Positions 1 to 5,273 of a stretch of 9,378 nucleotides of DNA are shown here, in pieces. Below the pieces are notes generated by a model that made no database searches, had not been told where the DNA came from, and saw only the letters and a list, made by a program, of their open reading frames with translations. The translations under genes and the position numbers were made by a program. Each line of letters starts with the position of its first letter. The first letter of the stretch is position 1. This stretch comes from an uncultured Hyphomicrobiales bacterium (GTDB taxonomy: Bacteria > Pseudomonadota > Alphaproteobacteria > Rhizobiales > CAJQND01), in assembly GCA_905479595.1 (NCBI GenBank), contig CAJQND010000358.1, positions 1 to 9,378 of the forward strand. The letters are read 5' to 3'.

Positions 1-556
1 CCTCAAGCCGGGCGGGTATGGATTTTAGTTCCACGCCTGTCATTTCGCCTGCAATGCCGGTGCCGGTGAACTGCTGCCACCAGCTTTCACTCTGCCGGTC
101 ATACATCACAAGGTCAGAATTGCGCAGTTTGCCGGTGGTGCCAAAGTCAAGAACCTGACCGCCGACCCGGCGGTCGAACACAATCGCTGAATTGCATAGC
201 GGGCAATAGGTGACGGTCACCGGCACGCCTGAAAGCTTATCATTCACAATTTCGTGCCAGATGAGAATGCGCAAGGGGTAGGCCCTGGCCTTGCCATCGA
301 TGGACAGGCCAATAACCGGTTCGTTATCGCCAATGTCTATTGCGCTGGCGGCGGCGATAAACTTCGGTTGATCAATTGCCAGAATACCATCCTTCGGCAC
401 ACCACCAGAGATGATCTCTTTGTAATCAATTGATTTTTTTGAAAAATCGGTCTTGTTCCAGCCTTCTCGCTGCCACCATTCCGGTTCGGCGTGAGATAGG
501 CTGGAAAAAGCAGCTACAGCAATCAGCGTGAATGCGATCTGGAGAAGGTTTTTCAT
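1..556 (-). CDS. Exported DUF3179 domain protein (3' end outside window)
   Basis: The protein starts at ATG 554-556 on the minus strand and reads 185 residues to the window edge without a stop, so its C-terminus is missing. Residues 1-23 form a signal peptide: MKNLLQ, a hydrophobic stretch, then an SHA site before E24. The mature part matches DUF3179, with a WWQREGW start, a GLSIDGKARAYP segment (about 83-94), an IWHEIVND segment (99-106), and the hallmark TYCPLCN with Cys118 and Cys121, followed by a GTTGKLRNSDLVMYDR segment (139-154). The function of DUF3179 is not established; the CxxC pair could be redox-active or bind metal, which is inference. The start lies 36 bp after the Nudix stop, with only a weak GGTGGG ribosome site, so it is probably co-transcribed with that gene. 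The family assignment is firm, the function unknown. Confidence 0.88.
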   Translation of the reverse strand, partial: MKNLLQIAFTLIAVAAFSSLSHAEPEWWQREGWNKTDFSKKSIDYKEIISGGVPKDGILAIDQPKFIAAASAIDIGDNEPVIGLSIDGKARAYPLRILIWHEIVNDKLSGVPVTVTYCPLCNSAIVFDRRVGGQVLDFGTTGKLRNSDLVMYDRQSESWWQQFTGTGIAGEMTGVELKSIPARLE

Positions 557-592
557 CCCACCACTATGGCGCGCGTATGCAGTCCGGGCCAA

Positions 593-1015
593 TCAAACTC
601 GCGTTAGATTTATTGCCCGGCGCACAGATGAAAGAATCCGCCCTGGAAATTCATCAAGTTTATCAGGATCAAGCCAAAAAACGTCCGCCGCATCATCTCC
701 CGGGATGGGTTCGCCTGTAAGCCACTTTGCAGCGAAGACGATCAGCACGTAGTGGTTTTCAATCTGGTCATCGGCGTCCTTGCCGATGAGATCAAAGTAA
801 TCTGCAACACGGGTGATCTCGGCGCTTACTCCGGTCTCTTCTTGCAGCTCACGCAACGCAGCATCGCGGACGGTTTCTCCCAACTCGACATGTCCTCCCG
901 GAAATGCCCACATGCCTTGCTTTGGATGTTTGCCGCGTTGAACAATCAATACTTTTCCCTCGCGCCAAACCGCTATACTGGTGCCGAGAACGGGGCGGGC
1001 AGATGGTTGGGTCAT
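593..1015 (-). CDS. Nudix hydrolase (MutT/NUDT15-like)
   Basis: This 140-residue protein is a complete single-domain Nudix hydrolase, a family that cleaves nucleoside diphosphates linked to another moiety, using Mg2+. The Nudix box is intact: G41, E47, then R55-E56-L57, E59-E60, G62-V63, which fits Gx5Ex7REUxEExGU. A GMWAFPGGH segment precedes it (34-42) and an ENHYVLIVF strand follows (about 86-94). That layout resembles NUDT15/CTP pyrophosphohydrolase-like and COG1051 proteins, so a nucleotide clean-up role is plausible, but the substrate cannot be read from the sequence. The ATG follows an AAGGA ribosome site eight bases upstream. It is divergent from the YedK gene across 52 bp and lies just upstream of the DUF3179 gene, which it probably shares a transcript with. 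Confidence 0.92.
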   Translation of the reverse strand: MTQPSARPVLGTSIAVWREGKVLIVQRGKHPKQGMWAFPGGHVELGETVRDAALRELQEETGVSAEITRVADYFDLIGKDADDQIENHYVLIVFAAKWLTGEPIPGDDAADVFWLDPDKLDEFPGRILSSVRRAINLTRV

Positions 1016-1054
1016 TGGTCGTTCCTTTTGGCAGTTGGTCTATCGCGTAAAAAG

Positions 1055-1060
1055 AAGGAG
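1055..1060 (+). promoter_or_regulatory. Ribosome binding site fixing the GTG start of the YedK gene
   Basis: AAGGAG lies seven bases before GTG 1068, ideal spacing. The only other nearby start, ATG 1066, is in a different frame and gives a 32-codon dead end. The longer in-frame reading from upstream lacks the Met-Cys start the family requires. This site therefore decides the start. Confidence 0.75.
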
Positions 1061-1067
1061 CACAAAT

Positions 1068-1745
1068 GTGTGCGGACTTTTTAGCCTTTCACATTCTTCG
1101 AAAGAAGTCGGTACTTATTTCGACTACGGCGATGAAGCGCAGTTTCCACCGCGCGAGTATGTAGCCCCGGGACAAGCCATCGCCATTGTCCGGGCAAGGG
1201 AAAACACAAATCCGGGTATGCGTGAATTTGCGCTCGTGCGCTGGGGTTTTGTGCCTGGGTGGGCCAAGGAAATTAAGCCAGGTAAGCCTTTAATTAATGC
1301 GCGGGCAGAAACGATCACTGAAAAACCCTCATTTCGTCATGCTGTCCGCCGCCGGCGGTGCCTCGTGCCAGCATCAGGTTTTTATGAATGGCAAGGTGAT
1401 GTTCCGGGTAAGAAGACAACATATTACGTCCCCCGCGCCAATGGGGGGTTGATTGGTCTAGCAGGTATCTGGGAACACTGGATGGGGCCGGATGGTTCAG
1501 AACTTGAAACGGCGGCAATCATTACCACCGCAGCGAATGAAACCTTGGGCCGTATTCATCACCGCATGCCAGTGGTCATCCGGCAAAAGGATTTTTCCAC
1601 CTGGTTAACGCCTGAGGAAACTGACCTTTCGGAAGTCTCTGCGCTGATGGTCTCAGCGCCGGAAGATTTTTTTGCACCCGAACCAACCGAAATTAAACGC
1701 CCGGCAAAACCCAAACCACCAAAGCCGCAACTGGATTTGTTTTAG
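1068..1745 (+). CDS. yedK: SOS response-associated peptidase family protein (YedK/HMCES, abasic-site DNA-protein crosslinker)
   Basis: The family shields abasic sites in single-stranded DNA by forming a thiazolidine crosslink through Cys2, which becomes the N-terminus after Met removal. Starting at GTG 1068 gives a 225-residue protein beginning M-C-G-L-F, close to the usual family length. The other active-site residues are present: Asn77 in NARAET, Glu107 in ASGFYEW, and His164 in the IHHRMPVV segment, matching E. coli YedK C2, N75, E105 and H160. The C-terminal tail is basic and proline-rich (KRPAKPKPPKP). The fourth residue is Leu, where MCGR is usual. The gene is divergent from the Nudix gene and converges on the acetyltransferase gene with a 7-bp gap. 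I see no alphaproteobacterial LexA box (GTTC-N7-GTTC) in the 52-bp upstream gap. Translating from further upstream would bury Cys2 and is rejected. Confidence 0.92.
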   Translation: MCGLFSLSHSSKEVGTYFDYGDEAQFPPREYVAPGQAIAIVRARENTNPGMREFALVRWGFVPGWAKEIKPGKPLINARAETITEKPSFRHAVRRRRCLVPASGFYEWQGDVPGKKTTYYVPRANGGLIGLAGIWEHWMGPDGSELETAAIITTAANETLGRIHHRMPVVIRQKDFSTWLTPEETDLSEVSALMVSAPEDFFAPEPTEIKRPAKPKPPKPQLDLF

Positions 1746-1752
1746 GTCCGCC

Positions 1753-2184
1753 CTATTCAAGAATGCGCCGGGCCATGTTGAGGCGGTCTTCCACTTCATA
1801 GCCAAGCTTTTCATAAAATGCGCGGGTTTTGGTGTTTTCGGCCCGCATCATCAGATTAAGCTTCCACACGCCACGCTTTTTTAGCCAGTCTTCAGCATGG
1901 CGCATGATCTGCTGGCCAAACCCTTTGCCCTGATGCGCCGGGTCGACAGATACATAATATACAACGCCGCGATGGCCATCATGCCCGACCATGACGGAAG
2001 CTGCGAGTTTGTCATCCAGCTCGCCTAGAAGAATGTCTGAATTAGCCTCTCCACGGGCAAACGCGATATCGCGCTCAGCGTCGTTATGGGGCCGCGTCAG
2101 CCCACAACGCTCCCAAAGTGCGACGACGTCTGCAACATCGCTCTCTTCGAGAGGTCTGAACGACAGGTTGGGTTGATCAGTCAT
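1753..2184 (-). CDS. GNAT family acetyltransferase, YpeA-like
   Basis: This 143-residue protein is a GNAT N-acetyltransferase, which moves an acetyl group from acetyl-CoA to an amine. The acetyl-CoA motif is HQGKGFGQQIM (84-94), followed by the C-terminal RAFYEKLGYEVEDR segment (121-134). The N-terminal LWERCGLTRPHNDAERDI segment (23-40) closely matches the corresponding region of E. coli YpeA, which defines the subgroup; the substrate is unknown. I chose ATG 2182-2184, because the longer reading (start 2232) adds 16 unlikely residues that lie inside the preceding dehydrogenase gene. The chosen start overlaps the end of that gene by 8 bp, so translational coupling is likely and it is the last gene of the minus-strand operon. 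It converges on the YedK gene. Confidence 0.88.
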   Translation of the reverse strand: MTDQPNLSFRPLEESDVADVVALWERCGLTRPHNDAERDIAFARGEANSDILLGELDDKLAASVMVGHDGHRGVVYYVSVDPAHQGKGFGQQIMRHAEDWLKKRGVWKLNLMMRAENTKTRAFYEKLGYEVEDRLNMARRILE

Positions 2185-3628
2185 GACGCGCCGGCAACAC
2201 TTTTCCAGGATTGAGGATATTGTTTGGATCAAACAACACTTTTAGGTCCTGCATCATATTCAGTTCTACTGGCGACTTGATTCTTGGCATCATGTCGCGC
2301 TTTAGCCGCCCGATGCCGTGCTCAGCGCTGATTGAGCCGCCAAGATCAAGGGTGATGTCGATAATCGGTTCGCTCAAATCATCCCAACGGTCCAGAAAAG
2401 CCTGTTTATCCATGCCTTCAGGCTGGGTAATGTTGAAGTGAATATTGCCATCTCCAGCATGGCCGTAGGGCAGGGGACGGCACTCCGGCATGATTTGTTC
2501 CAATACCTTCAATCCGCGTGAAATCAGATCAGGTACGCTGGAAACTGGTACCGATACATCATGCTTTACAGAACCACCTTCGTGCTTTTGCACTTCGGTC
2601 AGTTGCTCGCGCATAAGCCAGAACCTGTCTGCCTGGGCTTCTGAGGCAGCAAGTGCTGCATCTTCAACAATGCCTTGTGTGAAGGCTTGTTCAAGAATTT
2701 CCGTTATTACGGGCCGCAAACTGTCCGGGGCATTACCACCGGTGATCTCAAACAGCACATACCAAGGGTAGGCTGTTTCCATTGGATCGCGGAAATCGGT
2801 GTGTTTGGCGACCATTTCAATTCCAAAACGGGGTAGCAGCTCAAAACCGCTCACTCCATTACCCATCCGGCTTCTGGCAAGTGCCAGCAAGGTGATGGCC
2901 GCGTTCGTATCTGCCAGCCCCGCAATCGCCACCTGCCGGTCCATCGGCTTTGGATAGAGTTTCAGTGCAGCAGCCGTAATGACGCCGAGCGTTCCCTCCG
3001 CGCCAATGAACAGGTTTTTCAGATCATATCCGGTGTTATTTTTACGCAATCGGTTGAGGCCGTTCCAGATGCGGCCATCGGCCAGCACAACTTCAAGGCC
3101 CAATACAAGGTCACGGGCATTTCCATAGGCAAGCGTGGCGATGCCACCGGCATTGGAACCAAGATTACCACCAATTTGACAGGTTCCCTGAGAGCCAATG
3201 CGCATGGGGTAAAGCCTTTCTACGTCACTGGCGGCTTCCTGCACTTTTTGCAAAATGCATCCAGCCTCGGCAATCATCGTATTGTCGAGCGCATCAATGT
3301 CACGAATTTTGTTGAGGCGCGACAACGAGAGCACGACCTCGTGGCCTGTTTCAAACGGGATCTGCGCGCCAACAAGCCCGGTATTGCCCGCTTGCGGAAC
3401 AATTTTTGTGTTGGTTTCGTTCGCAAGTTTAAGTATTTCAGACACGTGTGTTGTGTTGGCGGGGCGCAGAACCATGGCCGCATTTCCGGTGAACTTATCG
3501 CGCCATTCGCTCAGATATCCGCTCATGTCCTCTGGCGAGGTCAGGGCATATTGAGCACCGGTAATTTCCGCAAACCGGGCAAGCGTTTGCGCCGAGGGTG
3601 CGGAAGGCTGAGAAGGTTTTTTGTCCAT
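2177..3628 (-). CDS. FAD-linked 2-hydroxyacid dehydrogenase (GlcD/D-2-hydroxyglutarate dehydrogenase-like)
   Basis: This 483-residue flavoprotein oxidises a D-2-hydroxyacid to the 2-oxoacid and passes electrons to an acceptor other than oxygen or NAD in most relatives. The N-terminal FAD-binding domain shows PQAGNTGLVGA (78-88), RIGSQGTCQIGGNLGSNAGG (143-162) and NNTGYDLKNLFIGAEGTLG (197-215). The C-terminal FAD-oxidase domain shows a WLMRE segment (337-341), KHDVSVPV (355-362), the metal-binding HAGDGNIHFN (390-399), AEHGIGR (435-441) and NPGK (473-476). Length and motif order fit the D-2-hydroxyglutarate/D-lactate dehydrogenase subgroup; glycolate oxidase subunit GlcD is the alternative, but no GlcE or GlcF neighbour is present. 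The start is 44 bp after the amine oxidase stop and lacks a good ribosome site. It overlaps the acetyltransferase start. Confidence 0.92.
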   Translation of the reverse strand: MDKKPSQPSAPSAQTLARFAEITGAQYALTSPEDMSGYLSEWRDKFTGNAAMVLRPANTTHVSEILKLANETNTKIVPQAGNTGLVGAQIPFETGHEVVLSLSRLNKIRDIDALDNTMIAEAGCILQKVQEAASDVERLYPMRIGSQGTCQIGGNLGSNAGGIATLAYGNARDLVLGLEVVLADGRIWNGLNRLRKNNTGYDLKNLFIGAEGTLGVITAAALKLYPKPMDRQVAIAGLADTNAAITLLALARSRMGNGVSGFELLPRFGIEMVAKHTDFRDPMETAYPWYVLFEITGGNAPDSLRPVITEILEQAFTQGIVEDAALAASEAQADRFWLMREQLTEVQKHEGGSVKHDVSVPVSSVPDLISRGLKVLEQIMPECRPLPYGHAGDGNIHFNITQPEGMDKQAFLDRWDDLSEPIIDITLDLGGSISAEHGIGRLKRDMMPRIKSPVELNMMQDLKVLFDPNNILNPGKVLPARHD

Positions 3629-3633
3629 TGGCA

Positions 3634-3665
3634 GACTTTAATCACCCAAACGCGAAAAGGTCTAG
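3634..3665 (-). repeat. Copy 1 of imperfect 32-bp element, before the dehydrogenase gene
   Basis: On the minus strand the element begins CTAGACCTTT, has a GCG in the middle and ends in GATTAAA plus three bases. It matches the copy at 4994-5025 at 25 of 32 positions by my count. It ends five bases before the dehydrogenase ATG and fills most of the 44-bp gap. Read as a promoter, TAGACC and TTAAAG sit 17 bases apart, which would put the transcript start almost at the ATG. An operator or shared promoter is inference. Confidence 0.5.
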
Positions 3666-3672
3666 CTTTGGT

Positions 3673-4905
3673 TCACGTCATTTCTTCCGCTGCCGCAATT
3701 CCTGACAGAAAGGCACCGTGGGCAGTTGAATAAAATTCTGGGGAGGTAGCTTCTCCGGCAAAATAAATTATTTCATCTATCGGTTTGGCAAGCTCGGCGC
3801 GCTGGTGCGCCTGGCCTGGCAGGGCGCATGAATACGCGCCCTTGGTCCAGGGGTCGCTGCGCCACGCGGTAACGATGTGGGCGGTTACGTGTTTGGTGAT
3901 ATCGCTGCCAAACAAAGCCTGGAGTTTTTTCTCAGCATAATCGAGCGAGGCTTGCTGGCCTGCGCGTTCCAGCCAATCGGCAAAACGTCCCCCGGTAAGG
4001 CCCACCACATAGTTGAAGCCAAAGGGGCGGATGTCGAAAGCCATGGGGACATCGTCTATCGCATCGGTGGTGACACCGGAGGGTACATCGGTGCCGAACA
4101 CGTCACGGTCGTAGGCTAGGCAAATGCGGTTATGGTTGCCAAGCGGCAACCCAGATACTGCCTCGCTCTTCCAATCGGGCAGTTCTGGGACAAAACTAAT
4201 GTCGCCCGCAGCAAGAATGCCAGTCGATACGGTCACCAGGACACGCTTTGCACGGACGGTCCCCTTGGTGGTGTCGAGTTTTACCCCCTTGTCTGACCAG
4301 TTAATTGTTTGGACAGCGCAGTTCAACGAAACCCGAAAGTCAGCCCCCAGATGCGACAGAAGCGTTCCATATCCACCTTTTAACGGCCAGTTTTCACCTG
4401 TGTCATTGTACGCCATAAAATCGGCAATCGAAATTTGGTCAACATCACAAGAGGCCAATACCGAAGACCAGTAATCATAAAGTGGTGTCCAGCGGTGTTC
4501 TCGCTCTGTGGCGTCAAAAGTAGAACAGTCAGTGTCACTCAACGCGCTCTTTTCAATCAATTTTTGCTGGCGCTCATTGAAACTATCCCAATCCGCGAAA
4601 TCATCATCATCGCTCCATTTGCCATTTGAATGAATAGCGCGCGAACTGCGGCCTTTCGTATAGGAAACGCCGAAATCATCAGCGAACTTAACCATCGGGT
4701 TGAGGGAGGCTGAATGCATCCAATGACACCCAAGGTCAAAGGGAACGCCTGGAAGAACTTCCTCGGTGTAACCACGCCCGCCGATCCGGTGCGACGCTTC
4801 AAACAGAACGAAACTCTTGCCTTGTTGTGTCAAAGCCCTGGCGGCACCGAGCCCGGCGGCACCCGCGCCGACAATTGCAACATCATACTCTTGGTTTTCC
4901 GTCAT
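3673..4905 (-). CDS. Flavin-dependent amine oxidase
   Basis: This 410-residue protein belongs to the flavin monoamine/polyamine oxidase family, which oxidises an amine to an imine that hydrolyses to aldehyde and ammonia. The N-terminal Rossmann motif GAGAAG is at 13-18, the ribose-binding Glu at 36, and the GGR motif at 42-44. The FDLGCHWMHSASLNP segment (56-70) and the DPWTKGAYS segment (351-359) are characteristic, and the C-terminal flavin motif FAGEATSPEFYSTAHGAF is at 382-399. There is no signal peptide, so it is probably cytoplasmic. The position equivalent to the flavin-proximal Lys of polyamine oxidases and LSD1 (GNxNK) reads GNHNR, with Arg260. The ATG follows a TAGGAA ribosome site. 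It is the first gene of the minus-strand operon, with the dehydrogenase 44 bp behind. The substrate cannot be read. Confidence 0.9.
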   Translation of the reverse strand: MTENQEYDVAIVGAGAAGLGAARALTQQGKSFVLFEASHRIGGRGYTEEVLPGVPFDLGCHWMHSASLNPMVKFADDFGVSYTKGRSSRAIHSNGKWSDDDDFADWDSFNERQQKLIEKSALSDTDCSTFDATEREHRWTPLYDYWSSVLASCDVDQISIADFMAYNDTGENWPLKGGYGTLLSHLGADFRVSLNCAVQTINWSDKGVKLDTTKGTVRAKRVLVTVSTGILAAGDISFVPELPDWKSEAVSGLPLGNHNRICLAYDRDVFGTDVPSGVTTDAIDDVPMAFDIRPFGFNYVVGLTGGRFADWLERAGQQASLDYAEKKLQALFGSDITKHVTAHIVTAWRSDPWTKGAYSCALPGQAHQRAELAKPIDEIIYFAGEATSPEFYSTAHGAFLSGIAAAEEMT

Positions 4906-4993
4906 GTTTTATTCCTACAAATGGCGGCGGCAGATCGGACAAGAACTTGGGGTGAAAGGGTGGAGCGTTGAAAAGGTCTTGAGTCCATCGACG

Positions 4994-5025
4994 GAGTTTA
5001 ATCCCGCATTCGCATAAAGGTCTAG
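4994..5025 (-). repeat. Copy 2 of imperfect 32-bp element, upstream of the amine oxidase gene
   Basis: This copy shares CTAGACCTTT, the central GCG and GATTAAA with the copy at 3634-3665, at identical spacing and in the same orientation. It ends 88 bp before the amine oxidase ATG. TAGACC and TTAAAC again lie 17 bases apart, a promoter-like geometry that would give a leader of roughly 80 bases. Conservation at identical spacing upstream of two neighbouring flavoprotein genes suggests a shared signal; that is inference. Confidence 0.5.
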
Positions 5026-5136
5026 ATCACATACTCATTAAACAGACATCCGTTGTGCAGTGCCGGGAAATGTCCAGCGTCACTTGAAACGCAAGGCCAA
5101 ATATACGCGGGTTTTCCAAAACGGGTGACAGACGCA

Positions 5137-5154
5137 GAATTCGCTCTCGAATTC
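5137..5154. repeat. Perfect 7-bp inverted repeat, 4-bp spacer
   Basis: GAATTCG-CTCT-CGAATTC is a perfect dyad about 55 bp upstream of the -35 candidate of the cyclase promoter. No T-run follows on either strand, so it does not look like a terminator. It could be a regulator site or a small hairpin; no regulator can be named. Confidence 0.45.
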
Positions 5155-5186
5155 GGGAACGTCCGCTGTTGTCAAGATAGAGGGTT

Positions 5187-5199
5187 TGATCCGAGATCA
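5187..5199. repeat. Short dyad TGATC-CGA-GATCA
   Basis: A perfect 5-bp inverted repeat with a 3-bp centre ends nine bases before the -35 candidate at 5209. The position suits an operator or activator site for the cyclase promoter, but a dyad this short can occur by chance. Confidence 0.3.
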
Positions 5200-5208
5200 G
5201 GCATTCAT

Positions 5209-5237
5209 GTGACTTAATCTCATGGCGACGCTATAGT
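5209..5237 (+). promoter_or_regulatory. Probable sigma-70-type promoter of the cyclase gene
   Basis: GTGACT (5209-5214) matches four of six -35 consensus bases, and TATAGT (5232-5237) matches five of six -10 bases, with a 17-base spacer. Transcription would start near 5244, giving a leader of about 30 bases that contains the strong ribosome site. Confidence 0.5.
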
Positions 5238-5261
5238 GCGAGGAATTTCAAGACGGATTCT

Positions 5262-5268
5262 GGGAGGA
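5262..5268 (+). promoter_or_regulatory. Strong ribosome binding site deciding the TTG start
   Basis: GGGAGGA lies five bases before TTG 5274. The first in-frame ATG is codon 20, inside the cyclase domain and past the metal-binding Asp12, so it cannot be the real start. Confidence 0.7.
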
Positions 5269-5273
5269 ACTCA

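Larger units (their letters stand above)
4906..5273. other. Divergent intergenic region, 368 bp
   Basis: No coding sequence is supported here; the open frames that enter it are shadows of the amine oxidase gene. It holds, left to right, the second copy of the 32-bp element, a GAATTCG dyad, a TGATC dyad, a probable promoter for the cyclase and a strong ribosome site before its TTG start. The amine oxidase promoter must also lie in it. The region between the 32-bp element and the first dyad shows nothing I can name. I see no intrinsic terminator. Confidence 0.6.

Noticed and set aside
1016..1067. LexA box for the YedK gene
   Set aside because: A single GTTC occurs at 1021-1024, but no second GTTC stands seven bases later, so SOS control is not visible in this gap.
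1066..1164. Small ORF from ATG 1066, 32 codons, beginning MCADF
   Set aside because: It overlaps the YedK gene in another frame and shows no family features; treated as a by-product of the start region.
3877..4119. Plus-strand ORFs of 60-185 codons within 2200-5020
   Set aside because: They lie opposite the flavoprotein genes, lack domain motifs and ribosome sites, and are antisense shadows.
4981..5257. GANTC sites (GAGTC near 4982, GATTC near 5256) as CcrM-dependent control
   Set aside because: GANTC occurs often by chance, and two isolated sites give no evidence of cell-cycle regulation.
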